Origin: Mesaphorura yosii | Lineage: Eukaryota > Arthropoda > Collembola > Poduromorpha > Tullbergiidae | Length of the DNA stretch: 64,000 nucleotides | Assembly (NCBI GenBank): GCA_009869945.1 | Contig: WIXG01000019.1 | Span: forward strand, 248,001-312,000 | Direction: 5' to 3' | Part shown: positions 12,554 through 22,128 of the stretch, one piece after another | Layout of the letters: each line of letters starts with the position of its first letter | Position numbering within the stretch: position 1 is the stretch's first letter | Program-made: the position numbers and the translations under genes | The notes under the pieces: generated by a model | The model's input: only the letters and a program-made list of their open reading frames with translations | What the model was told of the DNA's origin: nothing | The model's database searches: none

Positions 12554-13752
12554 TCAGTAGTAATTTGAACTTTAGAAGTCGACGAACGGTCGTTGTAGTT
12601 GGAATTAGAATTAGATGTCTAGAATCTAGATTTTTTGGCACAAAAAATTAATCCCTGCACAAGAGCGCAAGCACAGAACGTCGAGAGTCGTGCCAAAATA
12701 GCTTGTAGACGTAAATTGGTAAATTGGAAATCACACCACAAACTCCACACTGCACAATTAGATTTCGTAACTCTCAGACAACTTTGATCTCAGTGTGATA
12801 TTTGTGATGTTAATTTAATTGCTTAAGCGCCGCGTCGTCGTGAACTGTGAACTTGATTCACTTGAAAGTGAGCACTGATCACAAAATCCATAATTAAATA
12901 CAAGAGCTTTATACTCCTGAACCAAATCAGCACTGCACCAGCCAGCCCCGTCGTAACTGTAAGGACTGAACTCAACTGACGGAACACTTTTGTAACGTGG
13001 CAACGCTGCTAAAAGATTAAATGCTATAATTTTCTAAAGACGTGCACAAAGGCACAAAATGATATGAAAATGTAAGCACATGAATTGTCTTGTGCACTTT
13101 TACAGCCTTGTGGCCAATTTTGGCAGCAAGCAAGAATTTGGCAGAGGGAATTCGAATTTGGGACCCTTCCCTTGTGGGACGGCGGAATTTGAGTGGTGCT
13201 CTGTTATTAGGACAGTTAAGAAGTTAAATACTCCCAGCGTATATTTTAGTACGGTAAATTGTTGGACACAGAATCTTGTGGATCGTCTTGCTTTGGAATA
13301 TAATGTGATACAACACTACCAATTCTCGTTAATGACAATCACCTTGTAATTAATTCGATAATCACTCGTCGTCATTTTTAATCGTAGTCTTAAATTATTT
13401 TAATATTAGCGTTTTATAATTTTATCGCGTCTCAGTTAGTTCTTTCCTTTCAAGACTTGCAGAGTCTCAATTCGTTTTACGTTGACTGAATTCCTTACGC
13501 TTCGTTACTTTCCTTTTAGCCGTTAAATTATGAAATTGATGTTAATATTTCGACGAGTGGACTTTAGGCTAAAAATTAGTACAATTAATCGTAATCGTAA
13601 GCATATCGTACAATCGTTGTTTATAATGTACAAATTATATTCTCGTACGTAACTTGAAATCTATAAATTGTGTTACTCGTGTAAGACGATTTGATTGAAA
13701 TATAAGCAAAAAACTATTTATTTCTCATGGCATATCAATGCTGGATAATAAA
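12554..13752 (+). other. Probable 3' untranslated region of ataxin-1
   Basis: This AT-rich stretch has no supported gene. It ends at a poly-A signal (AATAAA) at 13747-13752. I looked for canonical Pumilio sites (TGTANATA), because vertebrate ataxin-1 is Pumilio-regulated, and saw none. Confidence 0.5.
13747..13752 (+). terminator. Candidate poly-A signal of ataxin-1
   Basis: AATAAA lies about 1.2 kb after the ataxin-1 stop codon. It comes before the oppositely oriented TRAP-alpha 3' end, as expected for convergent genes. Confidence 0.45.
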
Positions 13753-14199
13753 ATTGCACGGCGCCATTGAATTCATTCATTCATTTTGAGCAGATAAAAT
13801 TGCATATCAGACAAAGTTTCGCTTTCATCTTGAACCGTGACTGTGGAGAATAGTTTTCAGACAATTGTCCCAAGTTATTTTGTTCCTGAATAAATAATCG
13901 TGAGCATGATTTTTCTTATTCGTGAATTTTAATTGGCCGAATATCCATCCAGAAAAGAGCCTTTCCAGGTACACATGTGGCTTATCTAAATTCTGGAGAA
14001 AGGAATGAGTATTAGCAAAATGGAACAAATTAGTAAAGTTAAGATCACGAATTCTGAAGTCGAAATATTGCTTGTTCAACTCTTCGGTACAATAAATTTT
14101 AATTACATTCAATAATCACACTTACGAATAACATGCAGTACGGAACAAAATTTTAAAGTCATACTCTAAAGGAAAAGCCAGCAGTCACTGATATTACAC

Positions 14200-14205
14200 T
14201 TTATT
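14200..14205 (-). terminator. Candidate poly-A signal of TRAP-alpha
   Basis: TTTATT on the plus strand reads AATAAA on the minus strand, about 35 bases after the TRAP-alpha stop codon. Confidence 0.6.
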
Positions 14206-14238
14206 TTGAGTGCTAGAAAAGTATTTACACTAACTTAA

Positions 14239-15536
14239 CTAGTCTGCCTTCTTCAATTTCTTTTGTCTTGGACTCTGCTTCGGCGATGCATTTTCTGTAA
14301 GAGCAAATGAAAGAATTTGTAAAATTCAGAGGGACAAACGGCACAAATAAAGAAAGGCGCAGCGTAAGGGGCAAAGGTACTCACTGTTAAGCCCACGCAG
14401 CGTCTGTTCAGGCAGCCACTCGTAGTCGACATCATCAGTGTCGGTCGTTCCTCGTTCTATCGGTTGCTTTCTAGCTGAAGACTTTTTACTAAACGATGTT
14501 AGCACGTGCTGTCCAACAACTAGCAGCAGGACGACCAAGGCAGCGAGGAAAACGTACAAGAAAAATGTCTCTCCGTCTAACCCTTCTTCTACTTCAATCA
14601 CTGAAACAGTTTCGTTGTAGACAGCATCCATGAATGGCTTGCCTTCCTGCGATTAAAAATTTAGGGGCACAAATCAGAATCACATAATCCCTGCCGACAC
14701 GTGCACAGCATTTTAGTTCTTATTTTCTCAACTTACCGCGTCTCTGTAGCCCAAATTAATTGTAAGCCCAAAGGGCCGGCCGGCAAAGGATTCATCGACG
14801 TAGAATGAGTAACTAAGCGTGGCTTGCTCCTTCGGTTTCACCAATTTGTTGTACGCGGCGGATGAAAAGTTCTGAATGTGAAAACTGTAATCCTGCGGGT
14901 AACGGAAGGACGCGTCCAGATTTTCCAGAGTAAATCCCAGCGCTCCCTTATTAACAAATCCGACCAAGAATTCGACAACCTTGCCGGAGTGCAGCTCTGA
15001 AACAAACGAGATAGCAATCATCGTAAGAATACATACAACCATCTTCGCAATAATGATAGTGGGTCTTGTATCAGAGGTTCCTTAGAAATAATTTCTGCAT
15101 TTCAGTGATCAGGATTTCGGTTGTGCATCATCGTAGTGTATAAATATTAGGACTCTGCCTGCGGTCATTTACTAAAATGTCTTACCAGGTGTTCCTGAAC
15201 TTCCAATTAATCCTGGCTTCGGTTTGATGAATAAAATTGTTGTTTCTGCGTCCGGCGATTTACCAATTGCGACGCCAAGTTCATCATCCTCTGTTACAGC
15301 CGTGTCGAGAGTGTCGCCGTCGGGTTCCACGTCCACCGTGTCATCATCGCCGTCGAGCTCGTCTTCAGCAGCGGCCACGTAGCATGCTGAAAGAGACAAT
15401 GCTAATTAGTAAACAGGTTTAACGGGCATGGGCGCAGAAATGCAACAGTTCTGGGCTTACAATTTCCGGCGAGAAGTGTGACAATCGGGAGCGCGATGAA
15501 AAGGCAAAGGAAGAGCTTTCTCCAATTTAGCAACAT
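14239..15536 (-). CDS. SSR1: Translocon-associated protein subunit alpha (five exons)
   Basis: Exons in transcript order are 15536-15461, 15386-15186, 14996-14737, 14646-14385 and 14294-14239. Phases agree at every join. The protein is 284 residues, against about 286 in human. It is an ER membrane glycoprotein of the TRAP complex, which assists protein translocation at the Sec61 channel. The N terminus is a signal peptide (basic start, hydrophobic core to about residue 24), followed by an acidic luminal stretch in exon 2. Then comes the conserved VEFLVGF...SFRYPQDYSFHIQNF core. Two sequons, N135-F-S and N190-E-T, match the known glycosylation sites of the family. A single transmembrane segment lies at about 207-224. 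The lysine-rich cytosolic tail contains DVDYEWLP. The gene is divergent to GTF2H5. Confidence 0.93.
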
Positions 15537-16076
15537 CTTGATTCAGGACTGTCGTGATTTGATTCAACAATCAGTCAGCTAACAAGCGAATTAACTGCTT
15601 ACAAAGTTAGTTTCAAGCGAGACAAATTAACAACGTTCCGTGAGCACCGACTGCTGACTGACTATTAACGCAATTGGCAAATATGGATAGTTAAAATGTT
15701 TTGACGTGCGGTGTGGATTTGAGTGCTGCTAAACTGATGTCTTGTTGGTTGCATGTGGCCGGTTTGGGCTTCGTATAGTATGGCTTGCCTTCTGATGTGA
15801 AGTGACGTCGAGCTGCGAGTGGTGAATGTTTCTCCAACTCAGAAGCTCTCAATGACGATGTGGCATCCACCGCAAGAATTCAAACTCTCTAAAGCTCCGA
15901 GTTTCACAAATACTCAGTGGCTTGCGGCTTTTGTATCTTCCCATCTAAAATCTCACTAATTATTCGAAACTGGCTAATTTTAGCAGCATTTACAAACGAT
16001 AATGTGATTGTTGGTGGACAATTATTTGTACTTACGTGTTACGTTTCGTCGAATTTCGGCTGTGTAAAGAATTACA
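15537..16076. promoter_or_regulatory. Shared divergent promoter region of TRAP-alpha and GTF2H5
   Basis: This 540-base spacer separates two start codons facing away from each other. It holds both 5' leaders and presumably a bidirectional promoter. Two TGACGT-type elements occur: TGACGTG at 15702-15708 and TGACGTC at 15803-15809. Such elements are bound by CREB/ATF and unfolded-protein-response bZIP factors in general, and TRAP subunits are ER stress targets in several animals. Function here is inferred. Confidence 0.5.
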
Positions 16077-16364
16077 ATGCCAAATGTCAGCAAGGGGCAT
16101 CTGGTTACATGGTAAGCCAGTTTATAAATCGTTTGTCATTACTAATTAATTCGTCACTAACTATGTATATGTTGATGAATTAGCGATCCAGCAATGAAAC
16201 AATTTCTCCTACATTTGGATGAAACTCTCGAATTTGGTCGCAAATTTGTGCTCCACAATCTGGACGACACACACCTTTTCATTCAGTCAGACATTGTCGA
16301 CGTTCTGAAGAGCAAGATTGATGAACTGATGGACAAGATGAGCGTCCCTATGGTGGATAACTGA
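16077..16364 (+). CDS. GTF2H5: TFIIH core complex subunit 5 (TFB5/TTDA), two exons
   Basis: Exons 16077-16111 and 16184-16364 are joined across a 72-base intron with a split cysteine codon (TG|C). The protein is 71 residues, the same as human GTF2H5. It starts MPNVSKGHLVTCDPAMKQ and contains the family core around FVLHNLDDTHLFI. The small alpha/beta protein binds and stabilises the p52 subunit of TFIIH, which acts in transcription initiation and nucleotide excision repair. The start was chosen because it gives the family's exact length and aligned N terminus. The stop lies only 108 bases before the ZNHIT1 start codon, on the same strand. Confidence 0.93.
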
Positions 16365-16472
16365 AGAAGGAGCCTCAAGCAGTTTACTAAGCCCAATTCA
16401 ACTCGACAGCACACAGCATCGGTAGTATTTTTTGTGCCCAATCTTAATTCCTTGTTAAAGTGTCGATTCAAG

Positions 16473-17117
16473 ATGGCAGCGTCAGGTGCAACCGGCTCCG
16501 CGTCTGCCCCGTTGAGAGAATCAAGAGGAATAAACGCCCGCATATTGGATGCAAGCGCCAGAGAAAGAAGACAAAAGAAGTTTTTGGAAGCCCTTGAACA
16601 GGATAACCTGCATGAGGAGCCCCACGCTGATTTAGGTACTATTTTGTGTTGAATTTGGACTAGAAAGAAAATATGGAATTAGTACTGACTGGCAGAACTT
16701 TGTTTCAGTGATGAGTAAGAAAATACCCAAGTTCCGCGACTCTTTGGAACCGAGAAGTAAGCCAGGACCCTCCGCCAAGAAGAGGAAACTTCGAAGCGTT
16801 GACTATTACAGAAGGTACGAGAGACTAACGAGACCCCGGCTTTGTATATGTGATTATCCATTTAGCTTATCGTCGACTTTAATTTCAGATTCGCAAAGTC
16901 GTTTCAACAGTTACTCGAAGAGGACTGGGCGAGGCAAGGAGACCGCCCAGCCTACTTGAATTGTGAATCCCCTCCGTCAATTCGTCCCCCACGAAAACTC
17001 TGTAACGTTTGCGGCTTTCCCTGCGCCTACACTTGCACACAGTGCGGCGTGTTTTTTTGCACCGTCAAATGTATGACCACGCATCGGGAAACAAGATGTC
17101 TGAAATGGATCGCATAA
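16473..17117 (+). CDS. ZNHIT1: Zinc finger HIT domain protein 1 (three exons)
   Basis: Exons are 16473-16635, 16709-16814 and 16889-17117, with consistent phases, giving 165 residues (human 154). ZNHIT1 is a subunit of the SRCAP chromatin-remodelling complex, the counterpart of yeast Vps71/Swc6, which deposits histone H2A.Z. The N terminus has the family's basic helix (ARERRQKKFLEALEQDN). A lysine/arginine-rich middle follows, then a C-terminal HIT finger with Cys128, Cys131, Cys139, Cys142, Cys147, Cys151, His155 and Cys160, and the typical ending RCLKW. The frame is open further upstream but its only earlier start-like codon is GTG, so the ATG at 16473 is used. Confidence 0.94.
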
Positions 17118-17371
17118 CCACCAGGCCAAGCCAGAAGGAGGACACGACTTTTGTATAAAGCTGCACAAATACCGTTAAGCATTTTTCTTCTCTGACTTGT
17201 ATTTTAACTGCTAAGGAATTTGCTACAGCAAAAAACAAAGTAATTCAAATTAAAAGAGGTTTTATTTTATAGCTTGAATGTGAAAGTCAAAGGTTACATC
17301 ACAGATCTGCTAAAGTAGGCCAAGTGAACTACTGGCAAGTTATCAGCTATTCTAAGGCGCTATCGCTTTCA
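17118..17371. other. Overlapping 3' ends of convergent ZNHIT1 and GSS
   Basis: These 254 bases separate two convergent stop codons. A plus-strand ATTAAA at 17249-17254 could end ZNHIT1. A minus-strand AATAAA (17261-17266 on the plus strand) lies before that point in the GSS direction and could end GSS. If both are used, the mature 3' ends fall close together and may overlap as a sense-antisense pair. Confidence 0.45.
17261..17266 (-). terminator. Candidate poly-A signal of glutathione synthetase
   Basis: TTTATT on the plus strand, AATAAA on the minus strand, lies about 105 bases after the GSS stop codon. Confidence 0.5.
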
Positions 17372-19549
17372 TCAATCAAGCAAGAAGACGCTGTCCAACG
17401 CACCGAATCCACTCGCAACTCCGGCCTCGTTCACTGATACGGGCTTGGTTCGAATCATGTGACCCACTTGCTCGTTCACGTGGAACTCTGTGCCCTGCCT
17501 GTTAATTGATAGGATTTGGGTGACCAGGACTCTACTACAAAAGTATAACAATAGCACCTTACCCGATTACCACTCCAAATATTCCGAGCTCGCCTGCCAC
17601 GCTTGCATAAATCGGATTTTCTGAACCAGCCTTCATAATGTAGTTTTGTTGGGTTGGTGCCTTAATCTTGTCCATCAGTATCCACCCAATTCGTCCCTCG
17701 GAATTTCTGTTGGTCTCGAAGTATTGCTTGATGTCTTCGTCATACATGTTGTTTCCGCCGCCTTCCCTCTGTGGCTTCAGAACGTAGTTTCCGGGATTTG
17801 CTATCGCATCGTCTATGATTCTATCAACTCCAGCTTCTTCCTACGGACGGTACAAGAATTCGGTTGGATTGGAAGTAAGGGTAGCCAGAGAAATTCTAAG
17901 TCCCAGAATACATGGGACTGCACGGGTTAGGTTAGGTTGCGTTCGCCAACACAACACAACCAACTTTGTGCAATGTGGCGCACCGTAGGCTGGCTACCCT
18001 TAACTCCAATTCAACCCAAGAACTCTTACTCATCAAAACCTGGCGTGATTATGACCATCGTCGTTCAGAAATTGCGCTCACCAGATCCAAAGAATAGAGG
18101 CCAGTGAACACTTCCCGAACCGAGGCCACCTCATTGGGGTCAGTCAAGAACTTTTCCAGGACTCCAGGCCTCGCTAATTCCTGCTGAATCTTTTTTGATC
18201 CCGCCAGCTGGTACTGAATGGATGGACACTTGATGGCATTTGATCTCTCCATCAACAGCCTGGCCTCCCACTCCGCTTCGGACGTGTACGCCTCTGGCAC
18301 GTACCCTTCTCGAAAATATATCACTCCAATAGTGTGTCCGTCTCTGTACGCGCCATGAAGGATCCAGAAATTAAATGAGAAGTATGATTATTGGTGGCTC
18401 ATTGTTAACTTACATGGACAAACTCTTTGTCACTGGGTCAAACACTGCCATTTCCCTGATTTGCTTGAATTGTAGACGCATCACATGAACGTGTGGGTTT
18501 TGTCTCACAATTTCGTATTCTAGAAATCTGTGGTCGCAGATGTTGACTGTTATTGGAGCTTCCACAACAAACAGCACCGCAGCCCTGTGAAGAATAAATT
18601 AATTACAGTTCGTATAATTTCGTATACGCTCTTTTGAGGCAGCCGTCTTTACTTTGGATTCCCGTAAAGTGTCCAGGCCGCCAGAATTCCCCTCGCGAAC
18701 CCTTGCAGCGTCCCGCTGGAACGAACCTTCGATATGCTCTCGGGGTGGCCAAGATAATTTAGCACATATCTAAGAGTGGACGTAAGATTGCAGTTAATTG
18801 CAGATTACCTTATTCAGCATGATGCTCACCTGTGCCATTCAGGAAGAATCGAGGTTAAAGCGCCGAAGCTTGAAGCTATTGTGTTGACTTCGACTTGCTT
18901 CGCGTGGAGACTCGGCGTGTCGAGAATGTAGTCAGATCTGATCAGACCCAAAGATATTTTCTGCAATTTAGAGAAAAAGAAGAGACTGACTGAATTAATA
19001 AGAACGTAATTTGTTGGGCAGATGTGTTTTACTTGTGCAATTCCTTCCTTTCTAATGATCTCGTAGATTTCAAACTGCTTAGCTGTAAATTCGTCCACAC
19101 GGACTGTCCTGAAAATTGTGGATCTCATTCGTCATTGTCATTGGAGTTGGGAGCCATAATCAAGTAGAAGAGACTTACGTTTTAAGTGACGTTCGAAGAA
19201 ACTCGTAGTCTTCTGAGACGAAATGCACCAGTTTCTGAAGCACATTCTGGATCCTGACAACTTTCTCAAATTCGACCCTTGGGAAAGTCGAAGGAAGCAG
19301 GAGAAACGGGGCGTGTGTGACAGCATCGTTTGCGACAGCGTTTGAATTCTTCGATCTCATACAGATCCCTGTCAGAAATTATAAATTGACAACCATCAAA
19401 TACAAATGTGACATCTAGGCCTCATAACTGTGAAAGTAATTGCTAGACGTGGACGTACCATGACACAGTGCCCAATCCCTCGCTCGTTCGGCCAAGTCGC
19501 CCAGAACCGATTTTTCCAGTGGAAGTGGAATGCAAGATGGCAAACTCAT
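17372..19549 (-). CDS. GSS: Glutathione synthetase (nine exons)
   Basis: Exons in transcript order are 19549-19459, 19368-19179, 19108-19033, 18960-18830, 18769-18653, 18584-18414, 18343-18082, 17840-17563 and 17498-17372. All phases agree and give 480 residues (human 474). The cytosolic enzyme joins gamma-glutamylcysteine and glycine using ATP, the last step of glutathione synthesis. Visible ATP-grasp features are RSDY at 127-130, the metal-binding E143-V-N145, the glycine-rich loop with K368 and REGGGNN at 371-377, and VGHMIRTK near 450-457 with the substrate-binding arginine R455. For the last join, earlier AGs at about 17532-17536 also keep frame. They would leave an intron of only 28-31 bases and insert extra residues, so the AG at 17499-17500 was chosen. 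Confidence 0.94.
17859..18016. mobile_element. MITE-like inverted-repeat element in GSS intron 7
   Basis: Arms at 17862-17888 and 17990-18017 are imperfect inverted repeats sharing the perfect core AAGGGTAGCCAG. They enclose about 100 bases without coding potential. A possible 6-base direct repeat, CAAGAA, sits at 17853-17858 and 18017-18022, as a target-site duplication would. The interior holds a second small hairpin (AGTCCC and GGGACT). This intron is 241 bases, against 60-90 for the other introns of the gene, as expected if an element was inserted. Family unknown. Confidence 0.5.
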
Positions 19550-20124
19550 GATTGCGCTCCGAGATAAGATATGATAATAGGCTATAATTGTATCTAAGCT
19601 CTTGACACGGATCTTTTTACATGCAGAAATTCATAACACTGGTACTGGTATTCCGATCAAACATGAGCGCAATTAAATGATTTGTCTGTTGTTAGCGTTA
19701 GCAGTGCAGTAATCATTATTTAAACAGATGTGTTTTATCTGTGTATCACGTTACACGCGCCGGCTCATACGAAACTGACTGGAACTGGACAATAAGCAAG
19801 CAAGCAATTTCACAAGCACAGAATTTGAATGTATTTCGAGGGAGAAAATCAAAACAGTTGACGGCGCGACGCCAGTTGAGAGTCAAATTCTGCTGACTGG
19901 AACGAACTCACATTTTGGATAATGGATGATGCGCAATTCAATTCTTTCCGGTCGGTGATGGAGAGTACTTAGTAATTGGTAAATCGTGAGTTTTCATTCT
20001 TGGTATTCTTGATAAAATTGCAGATCGAAATTGAATTTGATCGAATGCAGGTTCTCAGATATTCGGCCATTATGTTGTGACTTGGATCTTCTGATATCCT
20101 CCAGAAAAGACGAAGGAATGAAAG
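19550..20124. promoter_or_regulatory. Shared divergent promoter region of GSS and the OB-fold-like gene
   Basis: This 575-base spacer lies between divergent start codons. Within 50 bases of the GSS start it has several GATA-type words (GATAAG at 19563-19568, TGATAAT near 19572, TATCTA near 19591). A palindrome-like ACAGATGTGTTTTATCTGT lies near 19725. Neither transcription start could be placed. Confidence 0.4.
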
Positions 20125-22049
20125 ATGGAGTTCAAGAAAAGCAGGCTCCAGGTGCTGAAGGATCTGATCAACAAGCAAAAGACGGCAGCCATCAGTCCGC
20201 AAGCTCGCACTATCACAAACGACGTTGTTATCCGTTCACCACCTTCGCCAATAGTTTCACAAGATATCGGGCACTCCATTTCCCCTGTTCGGTCACCTCT
20301 TCGAGTCATGACCAAGCCAGTCAATTTATCATCGCCGCCTTCCACACCGCCAACAACTAAGCCTGATATTAATGATATTGACTCCCCAAATTCATCTCAA
20401 CCTTCTAAACTTGCGAAAAAGTAAGATTTCTTAATTTATACTCCTAAGGACAACGGAAATACTAATTTTGATTTCCACGCAGGAGAAAATTGGCCGAAGA
20501 GTTGAAAAGAGCATTGAACAATTATAAAGCTACTGTCCGAAATTGGGAAAGTGCAACTGATAAGAATGCAAGCCGGATTCTTCACCTGACTCATCTGGGT
20601 GATGGCAGCGGCATAGACATCATCATTCAAAAATGCTTCTCGCTTGGCAGCCATGGAAGAAGCAAAGTTGGAGGGCTTAACTTTGGGCAAATTTTAGCCC
20701 TTTGCAATGAAGTCGTCATAAAAGCTTCCGTTCCACCGAATGCAGAGAAATATGAGTTGATCCAGCCTCCGAAGTGGATCTGCTTTAATCCAACAGTGCC
20801 AACGGAGATTGGAGAAGGAACGATGGTCAAGCTGTATCCTCCATGGTGAGCCTAAACATGTTTACCTGCTTCAGCCTTAGCTCGCTTCTGAAATTAACTC
20901 AAGCGTCCGTGTTCACAGGCAGAAAATCTTTTCACCGGCGATTGGAGAAGAAGTAATTTATTGCACCGACTTTTACAAAGTGCTCATTGCTACCGACGTC
21001 CCAAGGAGTTTGAAAGTCCAGTCACTTCGTACAAACACCGTCGCTGACGAGACAGTGGCCAGAATGTTTTCAGGTAATTGCGAATTTGGTAGCTAAATAC
21101 GTATTCCATTTACAATTTAATTTTAATTTTTGTTTGCAGGCGAATACGAATCCTCCTGGCGTGGTCTTCTCCCATACGCTTACACTAATAATAATACTCT
21201 TACCAAGCAAACATTTGGATATCAGCGACTAATCAGCCTGGACGCAGTAATGTGCGAAATGTGGAGAAATTCATCTGACAATTCTTCTCTTCTGTTGGTG
21301 AAAGATTCGGACAACCTTCTGGCATTGGTTGAGGACCCTGATGGGCAATTTAAAACCGATTACTGGAAGCCTGGCACATTTTGCAGACTCAGAAGCCTGT
21401 ACGTCGTTGACAGGATCACAACAGTGAGGTAATTAATATTATCTTGCCCAAGTTTGAACACTGAGCATCTCGTTATCATATTTTCTTGTCTGTCCAGGGC
21501 TCTGCCTTTGTTTTCAGTGATATCTTTATTTAATCGTGATCAGCCCAAAGTAGACAAGTTTTACTACGTTTGTCGAGTTGAAGGGGATGCAAAAGTAGAA
21601 TTCGTTCCTGCTCTTGAAATTCCTCTGGACGGTCCACACATTTTGAAGGTGCCAACGAGTCATCTCTCACAGGTACGACGTTTTTTTACCATCCGCAATA
21701 CCTTGAATAATCATCTTATTGATTTGCAGTGCCCGCAGAATCGCGACTGTCGGTTTCTCGTCGAAGGAACGCTAACAAAAAAATCGAAGTCGAGCACAGA
21801 TGTCATACTTAACGACGACAGCGGTACAATTGACATAAGGGTTCTGCCCTCCTTCGAATGGGAGCAGCTCATCTTCGAGGAGCAGGTCACCCTAATTTAT
21901 CTACGAGTGTTCAGAGGTACGAAAATCACGCTTTTGTCGCCTGCAAGGCTCCGTTTTATTGGAGACATAATTTTTACGCATATCTTACGTTTCAAGGAGT
22001 TTGCACCTTGGATCAATTCAGCATAATCAAAACGACAACCGAATCCTGA
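20125..22049 (+). CDS. Unassigned OB-fold-like protein, possibly related to DNA-repair scaffold SPIDR
   Basis: Proposed exons are 20125-20420, 20483-20845, 20919-21073, 21140-21428, 21498-21672, 21730-21916 and 21997-22049, all in phase, giving about 505 residues. Residues 1-100 are Ser/Pro-rich and probably disordered. The middle holds WICFNP, a KLYPPWQKIF motif and beta-rich segments. The C-terminal part (GTLTKK...DVILNDDSGTIDIRV) resembles an OB fold. The PPW motif and C-terminal folds recall SPIDR from memory only; I could not confirm it. If the last intron (80 bases, T-rich, ending TTTCAAG) is not removed, the frame runs to a stop at 22026 with a different tail. The 57-base intron at 21673-21729 has no stop and keeps frame, so retention would add 19 residues. 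The gene is divergent to GSS. Confidence 0.6.
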
Positions 22050-22122
22050 CAAAAAAGTCTCCATATAATTACTTGGGGTTCAAGATGAAGCAATGCGAAA
22101 TCTTTTAGTGGAATTCGATTGA

Positions 22123-22128
22123 AATAAA
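22123..22128 (+). terminator. Candidate poly-A signal of the OB-fold-like gene
   Basis: AATAAA lies 74 bases after the stop codon of the preferred model. Confidence 0.6.

Noticed and set aside
17535-17562. An apparent 28-base (or 31-base) intron near the end of glutathione synthetase
   Set aside because: The frame allows it, but the size is implausible for an animal and the protein would carry about 12 extra residues. The next AG (17499-17500) gives a 64-base intron and matches the family's length.
17924-17937. TTAGG repeats as an interstitial telomere tract
   Set aside because: Fewer than three units, inside the inverted-repeat element; too short to be meaningful.
20125-22049. POT1 or another telomere OB-fold protein as identity of the orphan gene
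   Set aside because: The recognisable POT1 DNA-binding OB motifs are not seen; the PPW motif and order of segments fit SPIDR slightly better, and even that is unconfirmed.
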